Shown here: piece after piece, positions 12,641-23,138 of the stretch | Position numbering within the stretch: position 1 is the stretch's first letter | Layout: the number at the start of each line of letters is the position of its first letter | Source of the DNA: Megamerina dolium | Taxonomy: Eukaryota; Arthropoda; Insecta; Diptera; Megamerinidae | NCBI GenBank assembly: GCA_963854835.1 | Contig: OY978527.1 | Coordinates: forward strand, 23,581,057-23,645,056 | Reading direction: 5' to 3' | Length of the DNA stretch: 64,000 bases | Program-made: the position numbers and the translations under genes | The notes under the pieces: generated by a model | The model's database searches: none | The model's input: only the letters and a program-made list of their open reading frames with translations | What the model was told of the DNA's origin: nothing

Positions 12641-13020
12641 ACTTTTTAATGTACTTGCAACTTTTACCTCTGATACTGTATCAATGTTTGCGCGATCAAT
12701 TTCGGAACTCAATTGATTGATTTATCAACAACTGGCCCTATTTATACTCTGTGGCAACACTCTAGAATCTTCCTTTATCGAGATTCTTCTCTTTCTTTCT
12801 CTTTGGCTTCTTATGGTTATAGCCTATTTGTTTGTTGACATTCGTTTCGATGCTGCCAATATTCCTGTCATTCACAATTAGCGTTGAGTAACCAACCATC
12901 GATTTTTATTTCGTGAGCGTTTAATTCTACTCAAATTATCCCTGCTCGATCACTGATTTCTGTAAATAAAAGCTGCAACATTTATTTTGTACAACTATAT
13001 ACAACAATAATTTATTTAAT
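12640..13020 (-). repeat. Inverted, permuted Ty3/gypsy LTR relic
   Basis: On the minus strand 12900-12650 follows the U3/R part of the gypsy LTR at 43408-43867 (GGCAGCATCGAAACGAATG, TCTCGATAAAGGAAGATTCT, GTTGCCACAGAGTATAAATA). Minus-strand 13016-12905 matches the far 3' part of that LTR (GTACAAAATAA, GAATTAAACGCTCAC). The 3' part therefore precedes the 5' part, as if the end of one LTR were fused to the start of another. About 75% identity by eye, so it is old. Confidence 0.65.
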
Positions 13021-13038
13021 CAACTTTATTTAATCACC

Positions 13039-13400
13039 TGTTTAAGTCACCCTGTACTTAAACAAATGAAAGTAGCCGTTGAGTGACACACGTCGCATTT
13101 ATTATTGTTTAATCTGTAATCATATTTTGAGTTATCACTCGTGTTTATATTCTTTGACTGCGGCATGGGAAGTGTGGATCGGCATATTTAAAAAAATAAC
13201 AAACAACAACTAAACACTAAATAGCCTGTGTTACAAATATAAACGACGTATATTTAAAAATATAACAACAATTGTTTTTTTGTTTTCAAACAATACAAAT
13301 TACATTTAAACCTTATACAAATAAACACATATACATATGTGCGCATATTAAAACTAAATATTAAACAGTTAAATTTAAAATTAAAAACAAACTGTTTTAT
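13039..13400 (+). repeat. Probable 5' LTR of a BEL/Pao element
   Basis: Begins TGTTTAAGTCACC and matches the LTR that starts at 17237 over GTACTTAAAC, GTGACACACGTCGCATTTAT, TTTGACTGCGGCATG and CTAAACACTAAAT. It is followed at 13405 by TGGTCCTTCGAGCC, which looks like the primer-binding site common in BEL/Pao elements (from recalled family knowledge). The exact 3' border is unclear. Confidence 0.6.
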
Positions 13401-13482
13401 TTATTGGTCCTTCGAGCCTACATTGAATAAAAAAAATATTTATATAATTTATAATATTGGCAGTTGCAGTAATATGTACATA

Positions 13483-15135
13483 CACTTAGCAGAAAAAGTG
13501 AACGTACAAGAAGTAAATAATTCTTCGCTGCACTAAATACCAATAAGGAAATAATTTTTCTCAAAAGAAATTTTTTTTTATTTAAATGTTAGAGTATTAT
13601 GTACACTTTAAGATTAAATACATTAAATTATAATGTACAGAAAAATTATAAGAAATAAAAGAATTCAAAAACACCTGTTAATTGGTCAGAAAAAGTCTAC
13701 GTACAAAGATAAGATTATATGATAAATTATTGTTTTTTGTGGGTTTTTGAAAAGATTAGTAGCTGGTTGGGTAGCCTTTCCGTTTTAGGACTTCTTGCAA
13801 TCGGTTTGGCATAGACCTGCCTAACTTGGAAGTGTCCTCCGTTGAAATTTTGTGCAACTCATCTAAAACTACATGTTTAAGCATTTGCTTGGAGGTGATG
13901 GTGTGCTGCCTTATCCTACGCTCAAGTAAATCCCACAAATGTTTAATAGGATTAAGGTCAGGTGATTGTGGAGGGGTCTTGCATTGATGCGGACATTATA
14001 TAATATCTAAAGCTTCACATTATGGGCAGTATGCTTCGGGTCGTTATCCTGTTGAAAGTGCCAGCCAGAACCCAGGCCGAGATTTTCAGCACTCTGCTTC
14101 AAATTTTCTTTTTAAATATTTAAATAAGCTCTCTGATCAATAATTGACTCAATGAACACCAAATTGCCGACTCCATTGGCAGCCATACATCCCCACACCA
14201 TAATACCACCTCCGCCATGTTTAACCGTACCCACAAGATTTTGCGCATGAAGGGCTGTGCATGGTTGCCGCCACACAAGCTGACGGTCTTTAATACTAAA
14301 CAGGCAAAACTTGCTCTCATCTGAGAATCGCACCTTCTGCCAGAACTCGGGCGGCTTATTTATATATGGTTTGGCAAAAGAAATTCGTGTTTCTCGGTTT
14401 ATGAGCGAAATAAACTGCTTGCTACGCGCTATGCGGCCACGATAGTTAGCTTTTTTTTAATTTTGCGCACGGTGTCGTTATGCATGGTTTTGTTAAACTC
14501 TTCCTTAACATTTTGAGCAATTTTCATTGCGGTCAGTCGAGGATTATCCTGAACAAGCTGCAAAATACATCTCGTTGGGTCAGAATAGAAGGTCGTCCTG
14601 AACGCGGTTGCGACACGAAAGTTCCAGTTTTTTGAAATTATTCATCACCATTTGAACTGTGGGGTGCGCTCTCCCAAGGGTTTTAGCAATTTCACGGAAA
14701 GTTTGGATTTTCTTTCCATAATTCTATTATAATTTTCCGTTCTTCAACTCCAATTACCTTTCTTTTTGAATTCGTCTTTATTAAACTTTTTGAAATAGAT
14801 TATTCAAAGCACAAAATCGAACCACGAACCAAGAACTTGTGAAAAAAATGAAAAAAAATTTTTGATGGCACGAGCGATCGAGCAAATGAGCGGGGAAGTC
14901 CCGTTTTCGTTTCTGTACGTAGACTTTTTCTGACCAATTAACAGGTGCTTTTGAATTCTTTTATTTCTCATAATTTTTCTGTACATTATAATTTAATGTA
15001 TTTGGGCTTAAAGTAAACATAATATTCTAACTTTTAAATAAAAAATAATTCTTTTGAGAAAAATTGTTTCCTTATTGGTATTTAGTGCAGCGAAGAATTG
15101 TTTACTTCTTGTATGTACACTTTTTCTGCTAAGTG
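13483..15135 (-). mobile_element. Tc1-like DNA transposon with about 221-bp IR/DR TIRs, 1653 bp, inactivated
   Basis: The terminal inverted repeats 13483-13704 and 14915-15135 start CACTTAGCAGAAAAAGTG and are about 93% identical by eye, flanked by TA (13481-13482 and 15136-15137). The outer word CAGAAAAAGT..ACGTAC (13490-13507) recurs inside as 13687-13704, and symmetrically on the right (14915-14932), giving an IR/DR structure. It sits in the leader of the BEL/Pao element that starts at 13039. Confidence 0.9.
13756..14790 (-). pseudogene. Tc1-family transposase, heavily disrupted, catalytic Glu replaced by Lys
   Basis: Minus-strand pieces of one transposase gene lie in order but in different frames: an N-terminal DNA-binding relic with ERTENYNRIMERK near 14740-14700 and MKIAQNVKEEFNKTMHND (about 14540-14480); the core with FSDESKFCLF (first Asp), TVKHGGGGIMVWGCMAANG and GNLVFIESIIDQRAYLNI (14333-14112); then FQQDNDPKHT near 14055; and the C-terminus WDLLERRIRQH...GYPTSY ending at 13756. 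Several frameshifts and stops separate them. Where the family has NPIENLW, this copy reads NPIKHLW, so the third catalytic acid is changed to Lys. It cannot encode active enzyme. A fragment of the same family is at 16409-16786. Confidence 0.85.
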
Positions 15136-15137
15136 TA

Positions 15138-15540
15138 ATTACGTACAAAAGTAAAAATGAGAAGAAGAGAAAATGTAACTAAAAAGTGGACACCACAACA
15201 AACAACAAGATCTACAAAAACAGTGCAGTGTATCATAATCAAAACAACAATTGCATATATTTTCCTATATATTCAGTATTTCTTATACTGAAGATTAACT
15301 TTCAGTCATTTGCGGTTTGTATCTCTTACAAAAACTACTAATATTCTGGAGTGAATAATATCAACAGTTTCTTCAATTAACTTTTCGTTACATTTTGCAT
15401 AAAACTCACAATCTTGTAATTTATCATCACAATTTTAGAAATTCACCTTTTTTTTCTGTACGGCAGACAATCAATTACCATCAATTTGCATTATAAATTG
15501 AAATATATTTCTCAATTCAGACTTCTGTGATCAATTTTCA
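15138..15540. other. BEL/Pao leader-like AT-rich DNA, no gene seen
   Basis: Lies between the Tc1-like element and the first recognisable Gag codons of the BEL/Pao relic. Only short, stop-rich frames. Confidence 0.35.
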
Positions 15541-15542
15541 CA

Positions 15543-17175
15543 ATGCCGATCACAAAATCTTCCACAAATAAAAGCAAAGCCGTTTAAAGTCCCAGAATTT
15601 CCAAAGAGTCTGCACTGAAGACAGCACAAAAAACTCCTCCTCTGCAAAAATTACGAATTTATGATTCGTTAATATAAAAGTTCAACTTTGAATCTGATGA
15701 CCTCATTCAGTTCTGCAACGATTTCAATACAATTCCCATTGAAAGTCCGACCGAATATCCCGTAGAGGTCAGATGAAAAGGCCTACTTGACTGTTGGTCT
15801 CGTGCACGGTCGCTTTGAGAACAATATCTCAATTCCAGAAAAGACCTACTTCTCTGGTCACAACTGGATGAGTTCCTAACATACAGGTACGAAATACTAG
15901 AAAGACCTAATTTCTTTCACCCCAAGAAAGAAAAGTTCAATCACATCTCTTATGATTCTCAGAAAAGTAAATTTGCGCATAAAATTCACTCTTATGTGAC
16001 AGAAAATTAAATGGAATTCATATGCAAATTATGCAGTGTCAACCACGCATTAAAATATTTCGCTAAATTTAAGAAACTTTCGGCGCTCGACCGAATTAAT
16101 TTTGTAAAACAAAATAGTTACTGTAAAACTGCCTCGCCCATACTCACCTGAAAATTAATTGTGGTAGTAAATATTCTTGTATGTATTGTTAGCGGAAGGA
16201 TCACTCTATGCTTCATGTCAGCACCACGTCACATTCTCCACAATTAAATAGTATATCTCAAACTATTATATCTCAAAAAATCATTTCAATGTCTGCATCT
16301 TTACGCACACATTTCCAAGCAAGTGATGTGCCAGAGGAACACCCCTGTTCTTCTCATAAGAAACAGCATCAAGTGCTACCTTCTTTTAATAGGAAGCATA
16401 GCACTAAACTGTTCCTTAACATTTTGAGCAATTTTCATTGCGGTCAGTCGAGGATTATCCTGAACAAGCCGCAAAATACATATTTTTTCTCGTTGGGTCA
16501 GAATAGAAGCTCGTCCTGAACGCGGTTGCGACACGAAAGTTCCAGTTTTTTGAAATTATTCATCACCATTTGAATTGTGAGGTGCGCTCTCCCAAGGGTT
16601 TTAGCAATTTCACGGAAAGTTTGGCCTTCTTTCCATAATTTTATTATAATTTTCCGTTCTTCAACTCCAATTACCTTTCTTTTTGAATTCGTCTTTATTA
16701 AACTTTTTGAAATAGATTATTCAAAGCACAAAATCGAACCACGATACGTATTAAATATAGAACTTGTGAAAAAAATGAACAAAAAAATAGCACTAAAGCG
16801 CTATGTTTCCTGGCAATAGAAGGCAGGTCAACCTCCCAACTGCACTTATCCCTATAGTGCGCTCGGGAGACACGTTCACTCTCCGAGCGTTGGTTGACCA
16901 AGGATCGTAAAAATCCTTTATTTCCTCTGAGCCACAAAAGCGAACCCGGCTTCCAATCGAACACCCCTCGTTCGAAATATCACATATAGGAGGAAAAGCT
17001 ATTGAAAACTCAAATGAGCTCTGTTCTTTGACACTAGTTTCACCTAAAGCGAGTCAAAGAATAGATGCCAAAGCAATAGTAGTTTCGCAGCTGACTCTAT
17101 CTCTCCCCACATCCCGTGTGAAACAAGCAAATTGGCAAGAATTCGCCAAACTTGATCTTGATTGACATCCATCAT
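15543..17175 (+). pseudogene. BEL/Pao gag-protease relic, interrupted by a Tc1 fragment
   Basis: The frame starting MPITKSSTNKSKAV at 15543 carries scattered stops but shows a BEL/Pao Gag zinc-knuckle region (CKLCSVNHALKYFAKF, LSALDRINFVKQNSYC, about 16025-16130). After an inserted Tc1 fragment (16409-16786), 16810-17150 encodes the aspartic protease region (VNLPTALIPIVRSGDTFTLR, then ALVDQGS where the catalytic DxGS would be, FEISHIGGKAIE). Reverse transcriptase and integrase are missing: a purine tract and the 3' LTR follow within about 70 bp. The element therefore survives as LTR-leader-gag-protease-LTR with a large internal deletion. Confidence 0.7.
16409..16786 (-). mobile_element. Fragment of a Tc1-like transposon flanked by 11-bp direct repeats
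   Basis: This stretch is about 95% identical to about 14505-14850, the transposase N-terminal region and 5' flank of the 13483-15135 element. It has no terminal repeats. ATAGCACTAAA occurs immediately on both sides (16398-16408 and 16787-16797) within the BEL/Pao relic. An 11-bp flanking repeat is not a Tc1 target duplication, which is TA only. The fragment may have been inserted by another mechanism, such as retroposition or repair with template copying. Confidence 0.75.
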
Positions 17176-17236
17176 GGAAATAAATGCAATCCCCCTTCCT
17201 AATTCTTAAAGTTGCACTCGTGTAAGGGGGTCAGCT

Positions 17237-17758
17237 TGTTTAAGTCACCTTGTACTTAAACAGATGAAAGTAGCCGTTAGGTGACACACGTCGCATTTAT
17301 AATTGTTTAATCTGTGTTGTATCATTCTCTTCGGTGATGTAAGAAAAATTCATATGATATTTTGCGTTATCATTCGTATTTCTATTCTTTGACTGCGGCA
17401 TGCTAAGTGAGGTTCGTCATATTTTAACCCTTGCCATGTAACGTCGTTTTTCGCACCTCTTCTGTGTAACGTCGGGTCACTTGTGCACTTTTCAAATTTG
17501 ACCTGGCTCCCACAACGGCTGTTTACGCACTAAACTGTCGGTCCTTGGGGAGCTAGTAGCTTTCCAGTGTACAATTTTTTCCAGCCTAGTATGGCCCCGC
17601 CCCTTCCGCCCCCCTTCAAGCTACAAGGTATAGTCACTTTCGGGAGGGCACAAGTGACCCGACGTTACACGTTAAGGGTTAAAAAATAAGAAACTACATT
17701 CAACTAAACACTAAATTGCGTGTATTACTAAATATAAACGATGTGTATTTAAACACTG
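17237..17758 (+). repeat. Probable 3' LTR of the BEL/Pao element, with polypurine tract and inserted MITE
   Basis: Starts TGTTTAAGTCACC, matching the LTR at 13039, and is preceded by AAGGGGGTCAGC (about 17224-17235), a likely polypurine tract. The match to the 5' LTR continues to GACTGCGGCATG near 17402 and resumes after the MITE (17428-17678) with CTAAACACTAAAT and ATATAAACGATGTGTATTTAAA. Confidence 0.65.
17428..17678. mobile_element. piggyBac-type MITE, 251 bp, with TTAA target duplication
   Basis: Ends are CCCTTGCCATGTAACGTCG on the left and the complement of CCCTTAACGTGTAACGTCG on the right, flanked on both sides by TTAA (17424-17427 and 17679-17682). CCY termini with a TTAA duplication are the signature of piggyBac transposons. 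The subterminal word CGTCGGGTCACTTGTGC is inverted near the other end, and TGTAACGTCG is repeated on the left. No ORF, so it is non-autonomous. Comparison with the 13039 LTR shows the empty site. Confidence 0.8.
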
Positions 17759-17759
17759 T

Positions 17760-18116
17760 GGGTGCCGTAGCTTAGTGGTTAGTGTGTTGGCCTTCTGATC
17801 TGTTGTGGGTTCGATTCCTGGCTGAAGCATAACAAATTTAATATCGCAAAGATTTTTCTTTCGAACGGTACTCACCTGTCGGCAAGCAATTGGTAATTCT
17901 TCCGGCAGTAACAAATTGCCATGAAAAAGCTTCTAAAAGAACTCTGTGACAAAGCTCAGAAAAAGTGATGTCGCCAGAGGTCTGCCGCTAGGAACTGGCT
18001 ATAATAAGTAGGTCCCTTCTAATACTGTCCAAAATCTAACACGCACAACACTAATGGAAGAGAAGCTCGGCCAATGAGCCTTTCGGGGCTTTAGGTGCCA
18101 CATATTTATTTATTTT
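17760..18116 (+). mobile_element. tRNA-derived SINE, full-length copy
   Basis: The 5' 70 bp are tRNA-like, with an internal RNA polymerase III box A (TAGCTTAGTGG, 17768-17778) and box B (GGTTCGATTCC, 17808-17818). The loop in between reads CTTCTGA, with TCT at the anticodon position, so a tRNA-Arg origin is possible. A tRNA-unrelated body of about 260 bp follows, ending GAGCCTTTCGGGGCTTTAGG, then TGCCACATATTTATTTATTT as an AT-rich tail. A second copy with the same head, body and tail is at 48092-48453 (minus) and a 5'-truncated one at 47424-47570 (minus). Acceptor-stem pairing is poor, so it is not a functional tRNA gene. Confidence 0.88.
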
Positions 18117-19329
18117 TATTTGTATATGAATATATTAGAATTATTTTTCTATTACTTTCACACCTTTCTACTACTACAATTTTAAGTTGAAAAGGTATGT
18201 GAAAAAATAATGCTTACGAGAAGCCAAAAATGGCCAGAGGGTAAAGCAATAATAACAATAGGTGGCGAACTCACGAATAGGAAAAATACATATAAAAAAT
18301 GGAAATTCTTTGAGCGGGAGTGTCTTTCCGTTCCTCAGTGTTCTTATAGTGTTCTATTCGACGAAAGGTAGATTGAGCAGATAGTAGCAGTTGAACACCT
18401 TGACTTGGAAACGTCAAACATTCTTTGCATTTCACTTTATGGTTAACAGTAACGTCAAATACATACATTATTGTGCAAAATAAATGCAACCAATTTGTAT
18501 TTGTTATAATTTCATTGTTTCTAATTAAATGAAATTTTACACAATCTGTTATAAAAATATAGTTAGTTCAACAACAAAACTATCTAACATCCGAGTTTCA
18601 AGGTTTGTGCAAAAATTTGAAAATTTAACTTAAATGTTTTTAAATACATTTATTTTTTTCAAGAACCGACTTTTTTCGGAAATAAGCCTTATTTACCTAT
18701 CAGCACGATATTAAAGCCTTTACAACGGTGTGTAAAAAATGTTTTAAAAGAATTTAAATGCATAAAATTTTTTTTTTTCAAAATTATATTTCATAATGTT
18801 TTTTCAATATGGACGGCTTTCAATACAATTACCTGTATGTCTTCAAATTAAGTATCGCAACCAACAGTATTTTACGATGTCTTTTTTGATAGCCGCAAAA
18901 AAAATAACTCTTATGTGTCCGACGCCGACTACGCACCCAACAATATTTTAGGATGTCTTTTTTGATAGCTGTCCTTTTTCCGGGCGCAAAATAACAGCCC
19001 TTATTGGCCAAACGCCGGCTTTACGACGATCAGTATTTGTACAGTATTATGACTATCTCACTACTCTTTCACTATGCACGTATGGTATGATCATAAAAAA
19101 TATATTTAAAATATATACAAATTCTTTTCATTGGAAAGGTAATCCTATGACCTTTAAAATAATATATAATTTTTGATAGTTTAGCGGTGGATTTTTTCGA
19201 AAAAAATCGGTTTTTACCAAAATTTGTATAAAAATTCTATATTTTTCTTCATAACATTTAAAAATTCAAAAATTCATATGAAATGTTATATACCTACAAA
19301 AAGGTATTAAAATTACCTGTTTTGATACC
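18117..19329. other. AT-rich DNA with short direct repeats, no gene seen
   Basis: Two diverged copies of a 30-bp word (ATTTTA[C/G]GATGTCTTTTTT then GATAGC) start near 18868 and 18944, 76 bp apart. The rest consists of A/T runs and stop-rich frames. No domain, tRNA or transposon end recognised. Confidence 0.4.
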
Positions 19330-20030
19330 TGTCTACGCCATAGTAAAAATCGTTGTTGCCGGTGTATTTTGGGGTCAATTGGGGGAATGGGTTGAGTTGG
19401 TCATCTGTTTTCACCGTGTATGAAGGTTGTTCCCATTCCGCTATTCACGCTCTTTTTCTTTTCTTTCTCGTACCCTCTCTCTATTTTTTTAATTTGCATT
19501 TATTTTCTCCTACTTTCTCTCTCTCTCCTTTTTTATTACATTTACTATCTTGCACTCTCTCTCTCTCTCTCTTTCTCTTGCCTTATTTATGTTCTATCAA
19601 AGTGCAATATCTTTTCTTATCAGTTTTCTATTTATTTTTTGTTTGATATTATGCTTTTGAGCAAATCCATAAGGTACGCTGTGCAGTGCGCGTCCCCCCC
19701 TCACCAAAAATTAAATTAAATTAAAAACACAATAAGTACAAATAAAGACTATATTGAAAGATTAATTGTGTACAAAACAGTCTAAGTATACTTATGGATT
19801 GGGAAAAATAAATCTAAATTAAACTAAACCCAAACTAAAAGTGAAATTTATTAAAAAACCAGACAAATAGAGCAAACTAACAAATACTAATTATGTGTGA
19901 ATTTGTAGCGGCAGCGGCTCGAGCAAACAACAATAACGACAACAGCAATGACAACATCATCCCAAGACAAGGCCTTATCATCGCGCGGCCCACCGGCATC
20001 ACTCCCCTCATACTCAATAACCATATTGCG
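19330..20030 (+). repeat. LTR and leader-like repeat related to 1914-2430
   Basis: Begins TGTCTACGCC like the repeat at 1914 and shares the same order of features: CT-rich stretch, GTGCAGTGCGCG (19679-19690), an A/T-rich part, CAACAATAACGACAAC-type words and a GGCCCACCGGC end. Probably a solo LTR with part of the leader of a BEL/Pao-type element; no coding region follows. Sequence identity to the first copy is low outside the shared words. Confidence 0.35.
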
Positions 20031-20209
20031 ACGCCACCGTCAAATTTTTAGTTTGTTGTAACGGCAAGAATAACCTGTATCCGACACAATTTATTATTTT
20101 TGCTTTCTCAAGGAGGCCGTATTCTGCACTTATGCTTAATAAATAACTAAGCATGAAGATAGTTTTGATTAATTTAAAAAAAAAAAACACTTTCAGTTTT
20201 GTTTGTTTC

Positions 20210-20400
20210 TTTCTCGGTTTGGTTGGCGGAATATATACTCGCATAAGCCAGGTTGTCCCACAATTTATATTTTCTCGTCTTAGTTATAGTTTTTCCAATT
20301 AATTTCTGAACATACATTCAGCTTCATAGTAATCGTCCTTTGGTACAATTCGTATATGAAATAGTCATTCACAGACCGAATGGAATACCGTTTTAGAAAC
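20210..20400. repeat. Repeat fragment shared with about 48.5-49.07 kb
   Basis: GGTTTGGTTGGCGGA, GCCAGG, and TTTGGTACAATTCG...GAAATAGTC...CAGACCGAATG recur in the same order at 48508-49055 with substitutions. Element class not recognised. Confidence 0.35.
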
Positions 20401-20754
20401 AATAATTTTTTCTTCTTTGAGTACTAAGTAATTCGTGTGTCTTTCTTCCGTTTTAAGTTATATTAATATTGCATTAATCTCTTTTGTTAAAATTAACATT
20501 TAATATGATATACCAAAAGTACCGTTCATTTACTGTAAAATTCAATCAACTGTAAAATTTAGTCAAAACGAAGTCACATTTAATTGTACGCCATTTTGTG
20601 ACACGCAAAAACAAAAATAAGAATGATAAAACACAACCTACAGACAATCACGTCCAGAGTAACACGTCCGTACCTCACGCGCTATTGCTTTTTTAGTTTA
20701 TTTCCTATTTATTTATAAAAGTCTATTCTCCCCACATTGTACGCATAGAAAGCG

Positions 20755-20870
20755 ATCAGCTGACACGATTTAACGGAAAAATCAAATTGCTTTTGATTCT
20801 CTCCGCTACGGGCACCGCTACGTCACCGTTCTCCGGTGATTTTTCGGCGGTGGGCAGTTGAGCTATTAGT
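20755..20870. mobile_element. Decayed relative of the 9501-10219 MITE family
   Basis: Shares ATCAGCTGACACGA, the stretch GATTCTCTCCGCTACGGGC, CGCTACGTCACCGT and a terminus CGGCGGTGGGCAGTTGAGC that parallels CGTCGGTGGCTAGTTGCAGC of the 9.5-kb cluster. Only one clear end is present. Confidence 0.55.
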
Positions 20871-21260
20871 CATAAGGGAAATAATAAAATATATGCAATT
20901 GTTGTACCTTGGTTCGATGTTAAATTTTATTATTAAATGGTTTTTATATAGTATATTATTTGCTTTCCGCTTTCCGCATACTCTTAGAGCGAGCCCTCTG
21001 CTTCACGTTGGGAATATTATTATAAAATTAAATAATAAATAAAAATAAAATAAATAATGGTTTCAACAATATCACTAATTATTTTCTATAAAGACAAAAT
21101 TCGTAATCCATAAACCGATCCTAGTATTAGTTTATACCATGATATTTTCATGAATAAGCTTTATTGGATGCACAGTACAAGAGGCTCTACTTTCAAAAAC
21201 AAAATTCTAGACGAATCTCCATGGAGTTAAGGATCACTGTTATATGCGAATAAATTTCTT
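20871..21260. other. No gene seen
   Basis: AT-rich spacer downstream of the zinc-finger pseudogene on its strand. No features recognised. Confidence 0.4.
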
Positions 21261-21265
21261 ACATC

Positions 21266-22799
21266 CATGACCATTGATATATTTCAGTGAGTGTACTAAT
21301 TGTTCATGTTCCATTAAAATGAATTTACACACTCCATTTTACAATAGCAATGCACCGCCTAGTACTCCGGACACTTTATGTGGTACAATCATTTTACCAG
21401 CAATGCTTAACACATTGTGTCTTACTTTCATATGATTTATTAAAGATTGCTTAAAGTTGAAAGCGGCCCACAAAATTCACACTTGTTTTCTCGTGCATTT
21501 TTATGTATTTTCATATGCTGCATTAATGTTTGGTGACGCACAAATTTAGAACCACAATCACTGCACACGTGATTACGTTCTCCCGTATGCCTCATTTTAT
21601 GGTCTCTCAGTCGTTCTACTGTGAAGAATGCCTTTTGGCACTTTTCACATTTATAGGGGCGATAATTTTGGTGTCTCCTCATATGTTTCGATAGCATACC
21701 GGTTGCATAAAAACCTTTTCCACATGCAGTACATATAAAGGGCTTTTCTCCCGTATGTATTCGTTCATGTATTTCCACTTCATTATTTGTGTAAAATTTT
21801 TTTGAACAATGTGCACATACATGATTCTTTATGCCTGTGTGGCGTAGCTGATGTTGTCATAAAGCAGATTTCATCTTAAAAGATGTATCACACAAGTCAC
21901 ACTTAAATGCTAGTACATCGCCATGTGTAGGTTGGTGTGCTCGCAGAATACTCATAGAAGTAAAGAATTTTTTGCATACCTCGCAAACATATGGTTGCGT
22001 TTTTTTCCGCTTGCGCAATTCAATTGGAAAACCATCGTTGGCGTCTTCCTATCAAATACATTCTTGTTTAATAGAGTTATAGACATATTATATTATACTT
22101 TTATTCTGACTTTAATATTGTCCGATTCGCCGCTTTCCAATTTTTCGATATTTAGTTTAATATCCCTTTTTCTTTTCCGTAATCTCTTTGAGACATTAAT
22201 GCTTGCTTCCTGTTATATGGTTTTAAATATAATTAATTTCAATACAGTATGCATTTTTCCATTAATTACATCTGGTATATCTTCCGTAGTGTATAATTTG
22301 ATGTTTTTGTTCTGGACATTGCCCGAAACTATATTTTTATTAACCTGCTTTCTTCTTTTGCGTAATCTCATTGGAAAAGCGATGTTTGTTTCCTATTAAA
22401 TAGTTTCAATTTAAACTAAGTGAACCACAATCTACCATTATTTCTTACTTTTGGTTTTTCCTCAATAATGTCCAATCCTTCGTGTTCACGGAAAGTTTGC
22501 TGTATAGTTTCTTCCACAGCAATTTCAATTACTTCGAATGCTGCCAGTCTTGAAATATCTTCGCTTTCCACATCACGTTGGAATTGATCGTGTGATGTGT
22601 TTTGAATACCTTGGTGTGGAATTCCTATATCGTTCGCGTTCCATTTTACATCTGTGTCGTGTAACTGTGATATATGATCCAATAACGTTGGGAAATGTTC
22701 ATATTTTTCCCCACATAGTGAACAATGGAATGCAAATAATTTTTGAGATGTTATGAAAATCTCTCCACACCGTGTTTTGGTCATATAATTCCCTTTCAT
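21266..22799 (-). pseudogene. C2H2 zinc-finger gene, disrupted paralog of the 7.3-9.0 kb gene
   Basis: Same layout as the intact gene. Exon 1, 22799-22449, starts MKGNYMTKTRCGEIFI and keeps the N-terminal finger (HCSLCGEKY...HISQLH) and a good donor. Exon 2 is 22392-22270 (41 codons, ends TEDIPD before GTAAT). A third short exon starts near 22210, but its donor is GTCAGA where the paralog has GTAAGA. The finger exon starts near 22049. Lesions in the finger exon are a TGA at 21859-21857 in the second finger and a 1-base deletion near 21470 in the seventh. The region of the eighth finger (about 21360-21266) is degenerate with several frame changes. Exons and lesions suggest a duplicated gene that decayed in place, not a processed copy, since introns are retained. 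Confidence 0.85.
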
Positions 22800-23138
22800 A
22801 ATGTCGAACACAAGAGGTATTTATACTATTGACACAAATCCAGATTACTCTGAAGTATTAATACTAAAGCAATTGACGTATATAGTAAACATGCTTTATG
22901 TCACATGCAACTACTGCTCACATAAATGGGATTGTATTCGAGATGATTGGAGTTAGCTTACATAACACAGAAATTTAAGACTTTCAAAAGCATGTTAACA
23001 AAATTGTATTGAACAAATAATTTTACAAGTGACGAAATTCTTTGCCGTCATCTTCGTGTTTTGTTATTATATCTTGCATGTGGAAACTACGGCTACCCAA
23101 GACTAATGCAGTGATTATATTATCCCGTGGTTATAGTA
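22800..23138. other. No gene seen
   Basis: Upstream flank of the zinc-finger pseudogene, up to the Harbinger-type MITE. No motif recognised. Confidence 0.4.

Noticed and set aside
17760..17829. A tRNA gene
   Set aside because: Box A and box B are present, but the acceptor and anticodon stems pair poorly. The sequence continues into a repeated body with an AT tail, so it is a SINE head.
19353..19719. Hydrophobic ORFs of about 97-99 codons
   Set aside because: They come from a CT-rich tract in an LTR-like repeat; composition alone makes them look like membrane proteins.
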